Source: Sphingobacterium sp. SGR-19 (GTDB taxonomy: Bacteria > Bacteroidota > Bacteroidia > Sphingobacteriales > Sphingobacteriaceae). From it: a stretch of DNA of 64,000 nt. The stretch covers positions 1-64,000 of the forward strand of contig NZ_JAAKGS010000008.1 of NCBI RefSeq assembly GCF_011043555.1. The letters run 5' to 3'. The position numbers and the translations under genes are program-made. How positions within the stretch are numbered: position 1 is the first letter of the stretch; the number at the start of each line of letters is the position of its first letter. Below the pieces are notes generated by a model. The model saw only the letters and a program-made list of their open reading frames with translations. It did not search any database and was not told the origin of the DNA. Shown in pieces: positions 39,869-48,719 of this stretch.

Positions 39869-42340
39869 ATGAAGTTAGGAGGATTTATACCATATACATT
39901 AATTTGCTTATTAACCTTATTGTCAATAACAGCTTCTGGGCAGCTGAGTTCGGTGACAGGAAAAATCCATCTGGCATCTGGAGAATCTATTAGTCATGCT
40001 ACAGTAAGCGTCAAAGGTACGGATATCAGCAGTATGTCCGATAAGGAAGGTCGATACTCCTTAAACGATGTGCCTTATGGTAACCGAGAGATACAAGTAA
40101 CCGCTATTGAGATTCAGCCGAAAACCGTTCAGCTAAAAGTAGATAAGTCTAAGCATAATTTTTCCATTGCCGTATCGGCAATTGGTGATATCGCGATTGA
40201 AGGTGTGGAGGTAAGTCGTATGACGGAGAAAAGGGAAATGGAAACGAGTGGTTTTGCGGTGGCTGTTATCGAAACGAAAGAGGCTTCACTTAGAAACCTA
40301 ACGACAAATGAGCTGTTAGATCGTGCCGTCGGTGTGCGTGTTCGGCAGAATGGGGGAGTGGGCTCTCAAGTTGAATATAACTTAAACGGAATGTCAGGCA
40401 GCACCATTGGGATATTTTTGGATGGAATCGAAGTTTCAACCTATGGTTCTTCTTTCAATCTAAATAATATACCTCCCGCTATGATTGAGCGGATTGAGGT
40501 TTATAAAGGGGTGTTACCATCGCACTTAAGTGGCGATTATGTTGGTGGAGCGATTAATGTCGTGATGAAAAAAGATGCTTCTGCTAATAATATTACTGCG
40601 GCATTATCTTATGGATCATTTAATACAGCACAAGGCGATTTGAGTGCGCTGTATCGAAATCAGAAGAATGGCCTTACAACACGGATGTCGGGCTTTTACA
40701 CAACGACGGATAACAGTTATAAGATGCGAGGTAAATTTTCGAAATTTACACAACCGGGCGGGAGGGTGACCCGCTATTATGAGGGCACACGTTTTAACGA
40801 TGCGTATCGGGCAGCTGGGGGGCGTTTTGAAGCCGGATTTACCGATGTGGATTGGGCAGACCAGTTCTTGTTAGGGTTTAATGTTTCCGATACGTACAAT
40901 GAAATTCCGCATGGTACGACTATGGCGAGACCCTACGTAGGGCGTCATGCCGAATACCAGGCAAATGCTTTTAGCCTAAATTATAACAAGAAAAATCTTT
41001 TCGTAGAAGGGTTGGCGCTGAATGTGGATGCCGTGCATAGCAGAAGGAGTACATACTTAGAAGATACCGTAAGCATGCGGTACAATTGGGATGGAAATCC
41101 ATTATTATTGGCGCCAAACGAAAACGGAGAGTTACTTCCGGAAGGCCACCTAGCGGGCAAGGGACAACAGGGTGATGCCATGATTTCGGATATCCACCGG
41201 CAGATAACAAATATCCGTTCTAACTTAGCATATACCATCGTTTCGGGACACCGTGTCGCAGTTAACTATAAATATGAGCTGACCGACCGAAATGACAAAG
41301 ATTTATTGAACCCTAGAAGGGATCGTTGGATTACAACGAATCAAGTTTCGAAAGGGATTGTATCCATGAATTACGAGGCGCAGACGCTTGGAGGTCGATT
41401 ACGGACAAATGTCTTGGGTAAGTATACGGAAAGCAGAAATAGACAAACAAAACCTGTGGATGAGGTGAATGGCATTATTAACCATGAGAGAAGAACCACG
41501 AAGGATAGTAATCTTGGTTACGGAGCAACAATTTCCTATAATGTTGTGCCCAATCTGTTCGTCATAGGATCGGCCGAAAATTCTTACGTGGCACCTACGG
41601 AATCACAGATTTTTGGTGATCCGGAGAATAATCTGATGGCGAATACGGAGATCACATCTGAGCAAAACGTCAATTATAATTTAGGAGTACGCTATGGAAC
41701 AATTGAGTTTGGTAAGCACAAAGTGTCACTTTATGGTAATGCTTTTTGGCGAAATGGTTACGACAAGATTACGCTTAAGACCGTCGTTGACGGTATCATT
41801 GAAGGCCGTGAGCAAGACCATGAGGATATTCAAGTAACTCAATATGTCAATCTGTCTAAGACGCAATCACGTGGCTTCGAAGGTGAGATTATCTATATAT
41901 ACGACAATAAATTGAATATGCTTTTTAATCTGTCCAAATTCAATTCGCTCAATAAACAAGATCTTGATGATAAAGGCAGGCCTAATGACTTCTATAATAG
42001 GCAAATTCCTAATGAACCCTTTTTTACCATGAATGGTAGCGTACAGTATCGAATGAATAACGTCTTACAAAAACGTTCTGCTTTGAACGTCTATTACAAC
42101 ATGGGTTATGTAGCTCCGTTTAGAACCGTATGGCCGGAGTCAGAATGGTTTACTACGCCCACGCAGTTCCATCATGATCTTGGCGCAAGCTATCGTTTTC
42201 CAAGTGGGAAAATGGTGGTAAGCGTAGATCTAAAGAACATATTGGATGCCGAGGTCTATGATAATTTTGGTGTAATAAAGCCTGGCCGAGGCGTTTATCT
42301 TAAGCTGAATTATACGATAAATAACTTTAATAAATTTTAA
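39869..42340 (+). CDS. xusA: TonB-dependent siderophore receptor, XusA-like
   Basis: 823 residues with signal peptide (to about TASGQ). A CarboxypepD_reg-like domain (25-105) precedes a plug with LRNLTTNELLDRAVGVRVRQ, IGIFLDGIEVSTYG and IERIEVYKGVLPSHLSGDYVGGAINVVMKK, then a 22-strand barrel ending in Phe. It is siderophore-type rather than SusC-type in length and plug. With the following DUF4374 lipoprotein and PepSY-TM gene it matches the xusABC set of Bacteroides thetaiotaomicron, which captures ferric enterobactin and other xenosiderophores. The symbol is given by synteny; the ligand here is untested. Confidence 0.8.
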   Translation: MKLGGFIPYTLICLLTLLSITASGQLSSVTGKIHLASGESISHATVSVKGTDISSMSDKEGRYSLNDVPYGNREIQVTAIEIQPKTVQLKVDKSKHNFSIAVSAIGDIAIEGVEVSRMTEKREMETSGFAVAVIETKEASLRNLTTNELLDRAVGVRVRQNGGVGSQVEYNLNGMSGSTIGIFLDGIEVSTYGSSFNLNNIPPAMIERIEVYKGVLPSHLSGDYVGGAINVVMKKDASANNITAALSYGSFNTAQGDLSALYRNQKNGLTTRMSGFYTTTDNSYKMRGKFSKFTQPGGRVTRYYEGTRFNDAYRAAGGRFEAGFTDVDWADQFLLGFNVSDTYNEIPHGTTMARPYVGRHAEYQANAFSLNYNKKNLFVEGLALNVDAVHSRRSTYLEDTVSMRYNWDGNPLLLAPNENGELLPEGHLAGKGQQGDAMISDIHRQITNIRSNLAYTIVSGHRVAVNYKYELTDRNDKDLLNPRRDRWITTNQVSKGIVSMNYEAQTLGGRLRTNVLGKYTESRNRQTKPVDEVNGIINHERRTTKDSNLGYGATISYNVVPNLFVIGSAENSYVAPTESQIFGDPENNLMANTEITSEQNVNYNLGVRYGTIEFGKHKVSLYGNAFWRNGYDKITLKTVVDGIIEGREQDHEDIQVTQYVNLSKTQSRGFEGEIIYIYDNKLNMLFNLSKFNSLNKQDLDDKGRPNDFYNRQIPNEPFFTMNGSVQYRMNNVLQKRSALNVYYNMGYVAPFRTVWPESEWFTTPTQFHHDLGASYRFPSGKMVVSVDLKNILDAEVYDNFGVIKPGRGVYLKLNYTINNFNKF

Positions 42341-42345
42341 TAAGC

Positions 42346-43704
42346 ATGAAAATAAATACGCTAAAAACAGTATTGATCGGGTCTGCACTTGCCCTAGGTG
42401 TCTTAGCAAGTTGTGATAAAGATAATGATCCAAACCCTCACTTGGGAGCTTCGGGTCCAGATATCTGGGAACGCCAGTGGATTACCTTATTGGCCTCCTA
42501 TCCTGATGAAAGTGGAACTGCTGGGAACGGTGGAACGATGGTTTACGCGGTCACGCCAGAAGAGGCGAAAGATCCGAATAAAGTCGTCAATATCTATGCA
42601 AATGGTACAGAGTTGAGATCGCAGCGTACGGCACGTGCCCAAGCTTCAAAAAATGGAAACTTTATTTACAACATCCAGTATACGGGCGAGTCCGGTGGTA
42701 CCTTTAATAAATACAAAGTATCAGAAGGTTCTGTATTTACCGACACACGGGAAGAAATCAACACCGAACCCATTCTTGGAGCGGCTCCCCGTTGGCTAGT
42801 TGCAGCGGAAGGAATTGGCGTCGGGGTGTATGGATCGTCGGAAATACTGTACACCGGAGAGGGGGTGAATGCTGTTTTCCAGTCTACGAAAAGTACGGTA
42901 AAGATAGCTACTCTGAATCTGGACGATCCAGAAATTACGAGACAGACCGAGTTCGAATTTCCTTTTACGCAAGCGCAAAAGGACGCTGGCTATGCGGTAG
43001 GGCGCATCGATGTGCCTATTTTAAATGAAGCTAAGAACAAGATTTTCATAGGTTGTAACGTATCTAGAAAAGATCCGAACCAGCATCCTACTTTAGACGA
43101 AGATGGCGATTTGGTTTGGAAAGATGCGGATAGAGAGATGGGGACCGTAACATTGGTTGTTGATTATCCTTCCTTACAAAACCCAAAAATTATCACCTCT
43201 ACACGCTCTAAAGTGAATAATCACGCGTATCGTACAACGTCACAGTATATTGGCGAAGACGGACATATTTATCAAGCGGCTACGGATAGAAGCGGTTATG
43301 AGATCTTGCGCATCAGTAAAAGCACTAACGATTATGATGCATCGTTTTACTTCAATTTTCGCACTGCTTTAGGAGATAATACTGCCCGTATTCAGGCTTG
43401 GAGATACATTGAGAATGGCAAGGGTATTGTATTGTATAGTAAGGGTTCTAATAACGGCGGTGGTTATATTGCGTTGATAGACTTGAACACCGGGACGGCA
43501 AAACCAATTGCTAATGATTATGAAACAGCATTAAATGTTTCGCAGTGGCAAGGGTTAATAGCGGTAGGTGATTATGCTTATGTTCCGTTGACGCCTATTG
43601 GTGGAGAAGGACGGTTGTACGTTATCAACTGGAAAACAGGCGAGGTCATTAAAGGGGCTAAACTGACCGGCCAAACGGGGTCTAGTTACATCGGGTCATA
43701 TTAG
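42346..43704 (+). CDS. xusB: DUF4374 siderophore-binding lipoprotein, XusB-like
   Basis: 452 residues. Lipobox LGVLASC (Cys23). The body is a repeated beta-strand pattern consistent with a propeller (DUF4374), with recurring IYQAATDRSGYEILRISK- and YVPLTPIGGEGRLYVINW-like blades. In Bacteroides the homologue XusB is a surface lipoprotein that binds ferric siderophores and passes them to XusA. It starts 5 bases after the receptor gene. Confidence 0.8.
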   Translation: MKINTLKTVLIGSALALGVLASCDKDNDPNPHLGASGPDIWERQWITLLASYPDESGTAGNGGTMVYAVTPEEAKDPNKVVNIYANGTELRSQRTARAQASKNGNFIYNIQYTGESGGTFNKYKVSEGSVFTDTREEINTEPILGAAPRWLVAAEGIGVGVYGSSEILYTGEGVNAVFQSTKSTVKIATLNLDDPEITRQTEFEFPFTQAQKDAGYAVGRIDVPILNEAKNKIFIGCNVSRKDPNQHPTLDEDGDLVWKDADREMGTVTLVVDYPSLQNPKIITSTRSKVNNHAYRTTSQYIGEDGHIYQAATDRSGYEILRISKSTNDYDASFYFNFRTALGDNTARIQAWRYIENGKGIVLYSKGSNNGGGYIALIDLNTGTAKPIANDYETALNVSQWQGLIAVGDYAYVPLTPIGGEGRLYVINWKTGEVIKGAKLTGQTGSSYIGSY

Positions 43705-43729
43705 ACGTCTGATAACGCCTCTTTGGTAA

Positions 43730-43764
43730 AAATCAGGTAGGGCTATTGTCGCTTTACCTGATTT
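43730..43764 (+). other. intercistronic hairpin between xusB-like and xusC-like genes
   Basis: AAATCAGGTA (43730-43739) pairs perfectly with TACCTGATTT (43755-43764) across a 15-base loop. No long T run follows. It may attenuate, process or stabilise the message between the lipoprotein gene and the membrane gene. Confidence 0.5.
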
Positions 43765-43796
43765 CACGTTTCAAAAATGGAGAGAAAAAAGAAAAA

Positions 43797-45035
43797 ATGA
43801 GTAAATCGAAACCAAAAAAAGATAATTCCACCTGGTCAAAAGTCAGAAAGTTTTTCAACGATATCCACCTATGGGGAGGGTTAATATCGGGAATTGTAGT
43901 TTTCGTCGTATGTTTGACGGGGACAATATATGTATACAATACGGAGCTCCGGGAAGCGGCTCTACCTGAATATTACAAGGTAGAGAAGAAAGAAGAAAAG
44001 ATAATTCCGGACACTTTGCTGTACTTGGCTAAACCAGCAATCAACGGAACAATAACAGGCGTGAAAATTCCGTTCCATGAGGGAAAGGCGATGACTATCT
44101 TATACGATAAGTCGTCAAAAGAAGAAAATGGTGGTGGAAGAGGCGGACGCCGACGATACAACCAAATGATGATCGACCCCTATACTGGTGATGTGCTTGG
44201 CGACCCTTCCAATGTGAAGACGAAGACAGGGGAGTTTATGGGGAAAATGTTTGGGTTGCATCGATGGCTATTACTGAATGAGGTTGAAGAACCTATAATC
44301 GAAGGCGTAGAGAACCGTAAATTGGGCTCGTGGATTACCGGCACAGCGACGCTGTTGTTTTTGTTGGGCGTACTGACGGGCTTGGTCATTTGGTTTCCAA
44401 AGAAAATGAGATCTTGGAAGAATGGCTTTAGAATACGCTGGACTGCTAATTGGAAAAGGGTAAACCATGATTTACACAATACGTTAGGATTATATACTTG
44501 GATTATACTGTTTCTTATGGCGATAACAGGACCATTCTGGTCTTTCGAATGGTATCGGGAGGGCTGGCAGAAGACGTGGGGGACGTATCAGGACCGGAAC
44601 GCATCTCGTGAAGAAAAAATTGAACCGGTATCTAAGCTAATCGATGGAAAGCGTGCTATGACCATCGAAGAAACAATTCTGACGGTAAATACGACCTTGC
44701 CTTATGACGGCGATATCACAATTAATTTTGCCTCGGACAGTACAGGAACTGTCGGTATCGTGAAGAATAAAATAGGTTTCTTTGCACCGTCGGCAAGTGA
44801 CAGACTAACGCTGGATCAATATACCGGTGAGGTACTGGAGAAAGATATCTTTCGGGAAAAATCTATTCGAAACCGTATCGGTAGTTCTGTCAAAGCGTTG
44901 CATATAGGGGATGTATATGGGCCGTTCAGTAAATTATTATATTTTATTAGTTGTCTCGTCGCGACATCACTTCCGGTAACCGGTGTACTCATTTGGGTTA
45001 ATAAAATGAAAAAGAACGGAAAGAAGAAGGTTTAG
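43797..45035 (+). CDS. xusC: PepSY-associated TM protein, XusC-like ferric siderophore reductase
   Basis: 413 residues from ATG 43797; a TTG at 43746 falls within the upstream hairpin and is unlikely. Four membrane helices (about 24-46, 180-205, 238-262, 368-390) with PepSY domains between: FFNDIHLWGGLISGIVVFVVCLTG, DPYTGDVLGD, MFGLHRWLLL and VNHDLHNTLGLYTW. Conserved His residues in the helices could bind heme, fitting a reductase that frees iron from imported siderophores, as proposed for XusC. An unusual GGGRGGRRR stretch lies in the periplasmic loop near residue 115. Confidence 0.82.
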   Translation: MSKSKPKKDNSTWSKVRKFFNDIHLWGGLISGIVVFVVCLTGTIYVYNTELREAALPEYYKVEKKEEKIIPDTLLYLAKPAINGTITGVKIPFHEGKAMTILYDKSSKEENGGGRGGRRRYNQMMIDPYTGDVLGDPSNVKTKTGEFMGKMFGLHRWLLLNEVEEPIIEGVENRKLGSWITGTATLLFLLGVLTGLVIWFPKKMRSWKNGFRIRWTANWKRVNHDLHNTLGLYTWIILFLMAITGPFWSFEWYREGWQKTWGTYQDRNASREEKIEPVSKLIDGKRAMTIEETILTVNTTLPYDGDITINFASDSTGTVGIVKNKIGFFAPSASDRLTLDQYTGEVLEKDIFREKSIRNRIGSSVKALHIGDVYGPFSKLLYFISCLVATSLPVTGVLIWVNKMKKNGKKKV

Positions 45036-45161
45036 TTATATCGAGGGTTGGCTTAACGGTCCGTATCAGATCAGTGAGAAAATGTATACGGCTATAGAAA
45101 CTGACCCTACGGATTGATGAATGAAATACATTAGGCATTTGTGTTAAGGTACGATAGATAA

Positions 45162-45211
45162 AGGATGCTGTCTCGTAGATTAGCCTTGAGAAATTCTAAA
45201 GACAACATCCT
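45162..45211. terminator. inverted repeat between convergent xusC-like and holin-like genes
   Basis: AGGATGCTGTCT (45162-45173) and AGACAACATCCT (45200-45211) pair with one mismatch over 12 bases; the loop is 26 bases. The position between convergent genes suggests a bidirectional terminator, but there is no T run. The rest of 45036-45232 shows nothing recognisable. Confidence 0.35.
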
Positions 45212-45232
45212 GTCCAAGTGTTTATACGCTTG

Positions 45233-45583
45233 TCAACGCTTTTTGTCCTTGCTTATACTGCCAATAATCATCTCGATGATAGCTACTACGATAGCAAACA
45301 GAGTAGCTGTCCAGAAACCGTCTACATCAAATTTACTTCCCATAAGCTCGTCACTCAATAGAATCATCAAAATGGTAATGATAAAAGAAACGAGGCCAAA
45401 TGTAAGCCAGTTTAACGGGAACGTGAATAGTCTTAAAATACCACCTACAATGGCATTTACCAGGCCGATAACCAAACCGGTTACAATTGCCCACCAGAAA
45501 CCGGCTACATGTGCCCCCGGGACAATATAGGCAGCGATGGCAATCACCGCACCCGTAATAAGTAAATTGATAATGAACCTCAT
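45233..45583 (-). CDS. phage holin family / YvlD-like small membrane protein
   Basis: 116 residues with four hydrophobic helices (about 3-22, 28-50, 55-78, 88-110) and a basic C-terminus, as in the 4TM holin_4_2/YvlD family. These are usually chromosomal membrane proteins of unknown role and not lysis genes; no phage genes are nearby. A minus-strand TAGCTTTG at 45636-45643 is a possible -7 element. Confidence 0.78.
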   Translation of the reverse strand: MRFIINLLITGAVIAIAAYIVPGAHVAGFWWAIVTGLVIGLVNAIVGGILRLFTFPLNWLTFGLVSFIITILMILLSDELMGSKFDVDGFWTATLFAIVVAIIEMIIGSISKDKKR

Positions 45584-45770
45584 AACAAGTTGTATGCTAA
45601 TGTAATTTATACTTTAGCCTAATCAAAAAAAGTGCCAAAGCTAGAAAAAGACAATGGTTAGGCGTAAGGTGGTTTTCTATTGCTCTGTCGAATTTTGAAG
45701 GCAGAAATCAGGATAATACGATAAAAAGATTATTATTGTAAGCAGAAAAGAATAATGTCGGGATAAGCAA

Positions 45771-46454
45771 ATGAGTAAAAGACAGAAGGTATGTGATCAT
45801 TCCTGTTTTATGTGTAGGTACGTCGTAGCGGACTGGTGGGAGAATATCGATATACGGCGACAAATAATCAAGGTAAAAAAGGGGCAACGGTTTATAGATG
45901 AGGGGTCGGAAGCCGAGGGTATATATTTTGTGCAGGAGGGATTGGTAAAAGTACACAAACGTTGGGGTGATAAAGAGAGCATTGTCCGTTTTGCCAAGAA
46001 AGGAGATATTATTGGGCATCGCGGCATGGTCAGGAAGAAATCTACTTTCCCTATATCGGCCACTAGCCTCGAAAATACAATATTATGTTTCATACCGATT
46101 GATTTCTTTAAATCGCTGCTGAAAACAAATCCTTCATTGACCTATGAGCTGTTGATGTTTTATGCGGATGAGTTGCAGCTCTCCGAGCAAAAAGCAACCA
46201 ATCAGGTTCATCTGTCTGTAAAGGGCAGGCTCGCATGGAGTTTTCTGCTGTTGGAAGAGAAGATGGGAACTGACGAGGAGGGGTGCATCAGGTTGATCTT
46301 GTCAAAGACGGATTTGGCAGCTTATGTAGGTTCGACGTACGAAAGTGTATACCGCATGATGGCGGAGCTAACAGCAGAAGAGATTATAGCGCTCGTCGGT
46401 AAGCGTGTAAAAATAAAAGATAGGGAAAAACTGCTCCGCTACAGTAAATCGTAG
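45771..46454 (+). CDS. FNR-type Crp family regulator with probable [4Fe-4S] cluster
   Basis: 227 residues. The N-terminus has Cys8-x3-Cys12-x2-Cys15; then a cyclic-nucleotide-binding-like beta roll, with Cys106 in LENTILCFIP, which aligns with Cys122 of E. coli FNR (METSMVCEIP-like). A long dimer helix and a winged HTH (LSKTDLAAYVGSTYESVYRMMAEL) follow. The four cysteines suggest an O2- or NO-responsive cluster. It is convergent with the nitrate assimilation/Moco operon (9-base gap), so control of that set is a natural proposal. Confidence 0.8.
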   Translation: MSKRQKVCDHSCFMCRYVVADWWENIDIRRQIIKVKKGQRFIDEGSEAEGIYFVQEGLVKVHKRWGDKESIVRFAKKGDIIGHRGMVRKKSTFPISATSLENTILCFIPIDFFKSLLKTNPSLTYELLMFYADELQLSEQKATNQVHLSVKGRLAWSFLLLEEKMGTDEEGCIRLILSKTDLAAYVGSTYESVYRMMAELTAEEIIALVGKRVKIKDREKLLRYSKS

Positions 46455-46463
46455 TAACCGCAA

Positions 46464-47072
46464 TTAAACCGTCTTTTGCCATTTGTGGATACAATCAGGC
46501 GTGTTGTAATTCCGGAAATCTTTCCTGTTTCCCGCAGTGGGGAGTTTTACCGCACAAAGGTTTTTTATCGCACGTTTTACCGAAAAGTTTGTTAGATGAG
46601 CATTTTTATATTCCATAAGTAATTTCTGTAGTCCGGAAGCGGTATAAATGGCACACAGCGGTTCGACCTGTCCATCTTTTTCAAACAGATATACATCTGC
46701 TTGCACGATCTGCTGGCGAATATCCATTAGCCGCTGTAATAATGGCGTTTCTGTATCAATCATATCGCAAGGCAGCACGAGGATGTCTGCTTCGGGAAAT
46801 AACTGATGGGTACTTAACAAACCCGTCAAAGGGCCTTCTACATCGACTTGATCGATGACCAAACTTTCGGAAGAAAAAATCTGACGGTAGGCGCCTTGCT
46901 GGAGTGGATTAATGGAAAGATACGTTTTCAGCCCCAGACTTTCCAGCCTATCGGCCATATGTCTGGCCCAAGGACGACCATCCTTACGTAATTGTCCTTT
47001 GTCGGTTCCCATACGGCTGCTTTTACCGCCGCATAGGACCAGTCCTAACAAGATATGTGCTGTATTTTCCAT
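46464..47072 (-). CDS. mobA: molybdenum cofactor guanylyltransferase
   Basis: 202 residues from the ATG at 47072 (MENTAH); a longer frame to 47135 would run into moaE. The nucleotidyltransferase signature is LCGGKSSRMGTDKG, followed by LVIDQVDVEGPLTGLLS and LPCDMID. It attaches GMP to Mo-molybdopterin, giving the MGD form used by nitrate reductases of the DMSO reductase family. Last gene of the 13-gene leftward operon, 8 bases after moaE. Confidence 0.9.
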   Translation of the reverse strand: MENTAHILLGLVLCGGKSSRMGTDKGQLRKDGRPWARHMADRLESLGLKTYLSINPLQQGAYRQIFSSESLVIDQVDVEGPLTGLLSTHQLFPEADILVLPCDMIDTETPLLQRLMDIRQQIVQADVYLFEKDGQVEPLCAIYTASGLQKLLMEYKNAHLTNFSVKRAIKNLCAVKLPTAGNRKDFRNYNTPDCIHKWQKTV

Positions 47073-47080
47073 TGATAAAA

Positions 47081-47527
47081 CTATAGTTCCATATTGCCCG
47101 TTGACTTCTGCTGGCAGGCGCAGTGTCCTCCCCATGCTCGTTCACCATCCACGAAATGTTCACATTTCCATAGGGGTACATGATGTTTGATCCGATCGAT
47201 GATATATTGGTTGGCTGCATAGGCTTCCGTGCGATGGGCAGCAGCAGTAATGACCACCACGGCTGTTTCCATGACCGAAACCTTGCCTAACCGATGGACG
47301 GCGATGGCAACCTGTAACTCCCAGCGTTGTTTTGCCTCATCCAGTAAGGAAGCGATCATCTTGTTGGCCATCCGCTCGGCGGCCTCGTAATACAGGTGTG
47401 AGACTTCCTTTCCTTGATGGTTATTCCGCACTTCACCGCTAAACAACACAACACCCCCAGCTTCTGGATGATGAGCCTGCTCCCAAAGTGCCATGACATC
47501 AATTTTTTCGGTGCTGAGATGTGTCAT
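47081..47527 (-). CDS. moaE: molybdopterin synthase catalytic subunit
   Basis: 148 residues. Motifs FSGEVRNNHQGKEVSHLYYEAAERMA, VAIAVHRLGKVSVMETAVVVITAAAHRTEAYAAN and IIDRIKHHVPLWKCEHF are standard for MoaE, including the Lys of VPLWK. With MoaD it inserts the dithiolene sulfurs of molybdopterin. Separated by 2 bases from moaD. Confidence 0.94.
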   Translation of the reverse strand: MTHLSTEKIDVMALWEQAHHPEAGGVVLFSGEVRNNHQGKEVSHLYYEAAERMANKMIASLLDEAKQRWELQVAIAVHRLGKVSVMETAVVVITAAAHRTEAYAANQYIIDRIKHHVPLWKCEHFVDGERAWGGHCACQQKSTGNMEL

Positions 47528-47529
47528 CG

Positions 47530-47766
47530 TTAACCTCCGCTACTAGGTGGAATGACTAAGACTAGGTCGCCCTGACGAAGCCGGTAGTCCTCTTGGACAA
47601 ATGTATCATCTACCGCAAACCGGCATTGCTCCAATAGTGTTGTGGCAAAGGATTGCTGATCAATCAGATAACGTCGTAAACGATTGATGTCTTCTGGGGT
47701 CTCTCGGACCTCCATAACGGGAGGGAAATAATCCTTCAATCCCGCAAAAAATTCCAAAGTAATCAT
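47530..47766 (-). CDS. moaD: molybdopterin synthase sulfur carrier subunit
   Basis: 78 residues with ubiquitin-like pattern and the essential C-terminal Gly-Gly (VIPPSSGG), which is thiocarboxylated by the MoeB-like enzyme of this operon. Sits between moaA and moaE with 2-base gaps. Confidence 0.92.
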   Translation of the reverse strand: MITLEFFAGLKDYFPPVMEVRETPEDINRLRRYLIDQQSFATTLLEQCRFAVDDTFVQEDYRLRQGDLVLVIPPSSGG

Positions 47767-47768
47767 AT

Positions 47769-48719
47769 TTATCCTCCAATTGTTAACATACTTATTTCAC
47801 TTCCGGAAAACTGCATTTGTTTTTGCCCGAGTGCAGCGTATAAACTCGCTTCCAATCCTTTTTGACTGTTGATCTCCCGAAGAGGTATGGGCGTATTACT
47901 GCTTAAACAGCCATAAATATTTCCCTGAGCGTCTAATCGCAGGCGATTGCAGTCCGCACAAAAAGGGTGGCTTTCATTGGCAATGATCCCGAAGCTATGG
48001 CCGCAAGAGGTGTTCCAGTACGTTGCGGTGTCGCCGTATTTCTTTGCCTGTTCGTCGATTTTATAGACGCTACTTATTCTTTCCAGTATGGCTTGCCTCG
48101 GGAAGAACTTGCTGTCGGTATCGCCAAATAGATGGCCCATGCCCATCAATTCCAAAAAGCGTATTTTGATACCGTGCCTGAAAGCAAAATTCAGTAACGG
48201 CAAAATCTCCTGATCGTTTTCACCGGCCATAATCACCGTGTTAATTTTTACCTCCAAGCCTGTTTCTTGGGCGGCTATTATTCCTTCGACTACCTGTTTT
48301 AGCCCCGCCCGTTTTGTTACCCTATAGAAGGAACTTTCGGATAATGCATCCAGCGAGACATTGATGGAGCGAAGACCGGCTTCTTGGAGAGAAGCAACTT
48401 TTTTTGCGAGCAAAAAACCGTTTGTCGTCATCTTAATATCACGGATACCCAATTGTCGAATACCCTTTATTAATTTGGGAAGATCGGGGTAGAGAAGTGG
48501 CTCGCCTCCTGTTAAACGGATCGTCTGTAGATGCAGCAGATGGTGCAAACGACCGATGAGATCAACGAGCTCATCACTGGACAACACAACAGGTCTGGGT
48601 GTTGCTGCGGGGATTCCATCTTCACATACACAATAGGTGCACGCAAAGTTGCATCTATCGAGCAGGCTCACGCGCAGGACTTTGAATGATCTTCCGATAT
48701 GGTCTGTCAACGTGCGCAT
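47769..48719 (-). CDS. moaA: GTP 3',8-cyclase
   Basis: 316 residues. The radical SAM cluster motif is CNFACTYC, with TGGEPLLYP. The second cluster cysteines lie in HPFCADCNRLRLDAQGNIYGCL, and the C-terminal Gly-Gly tail (TIGG) needed for activity is present. With MoaC it turns GTP into cyclic pyranopterin monophosphate. The ATG overlaps the TAA of the upstream transporter gene by one base. Confidence 0.94.
   Translation of the reverse strand: MRTLTDHIGRSFKVLRVSLLDRCNFACTYCVCEDGIPAATPRPVVLSSDELVDLIGRLHHLLHLQTIRLTGGEPLLYPDLPKLIKGIRQLGIRDIKMTTNGFLLAKKVASLQEAGLRSINVSLDALSESSFYRVTKRAGLKQVVEGIIAAQETGLEVKINTVIMAGENDQEILPLLNFAFRHGIKIRFLELMGMGHLFGDTDSKFFPRQAILERISSVYKIDEQAKKYGDTATYWNTSCGHSFGIIANESHPFCADCNRLRLDAQGNIYGCLSSNTPIPLREINSQKGLEASLYAALGQKQMQFSGSEISMLTIGG

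Noticed and set aside
45233..45583. Holin-like protein as evidence of a prophage
   Set aside because: No other phage genes are present; the family is common as an ordinary chromosomal membrane protein.
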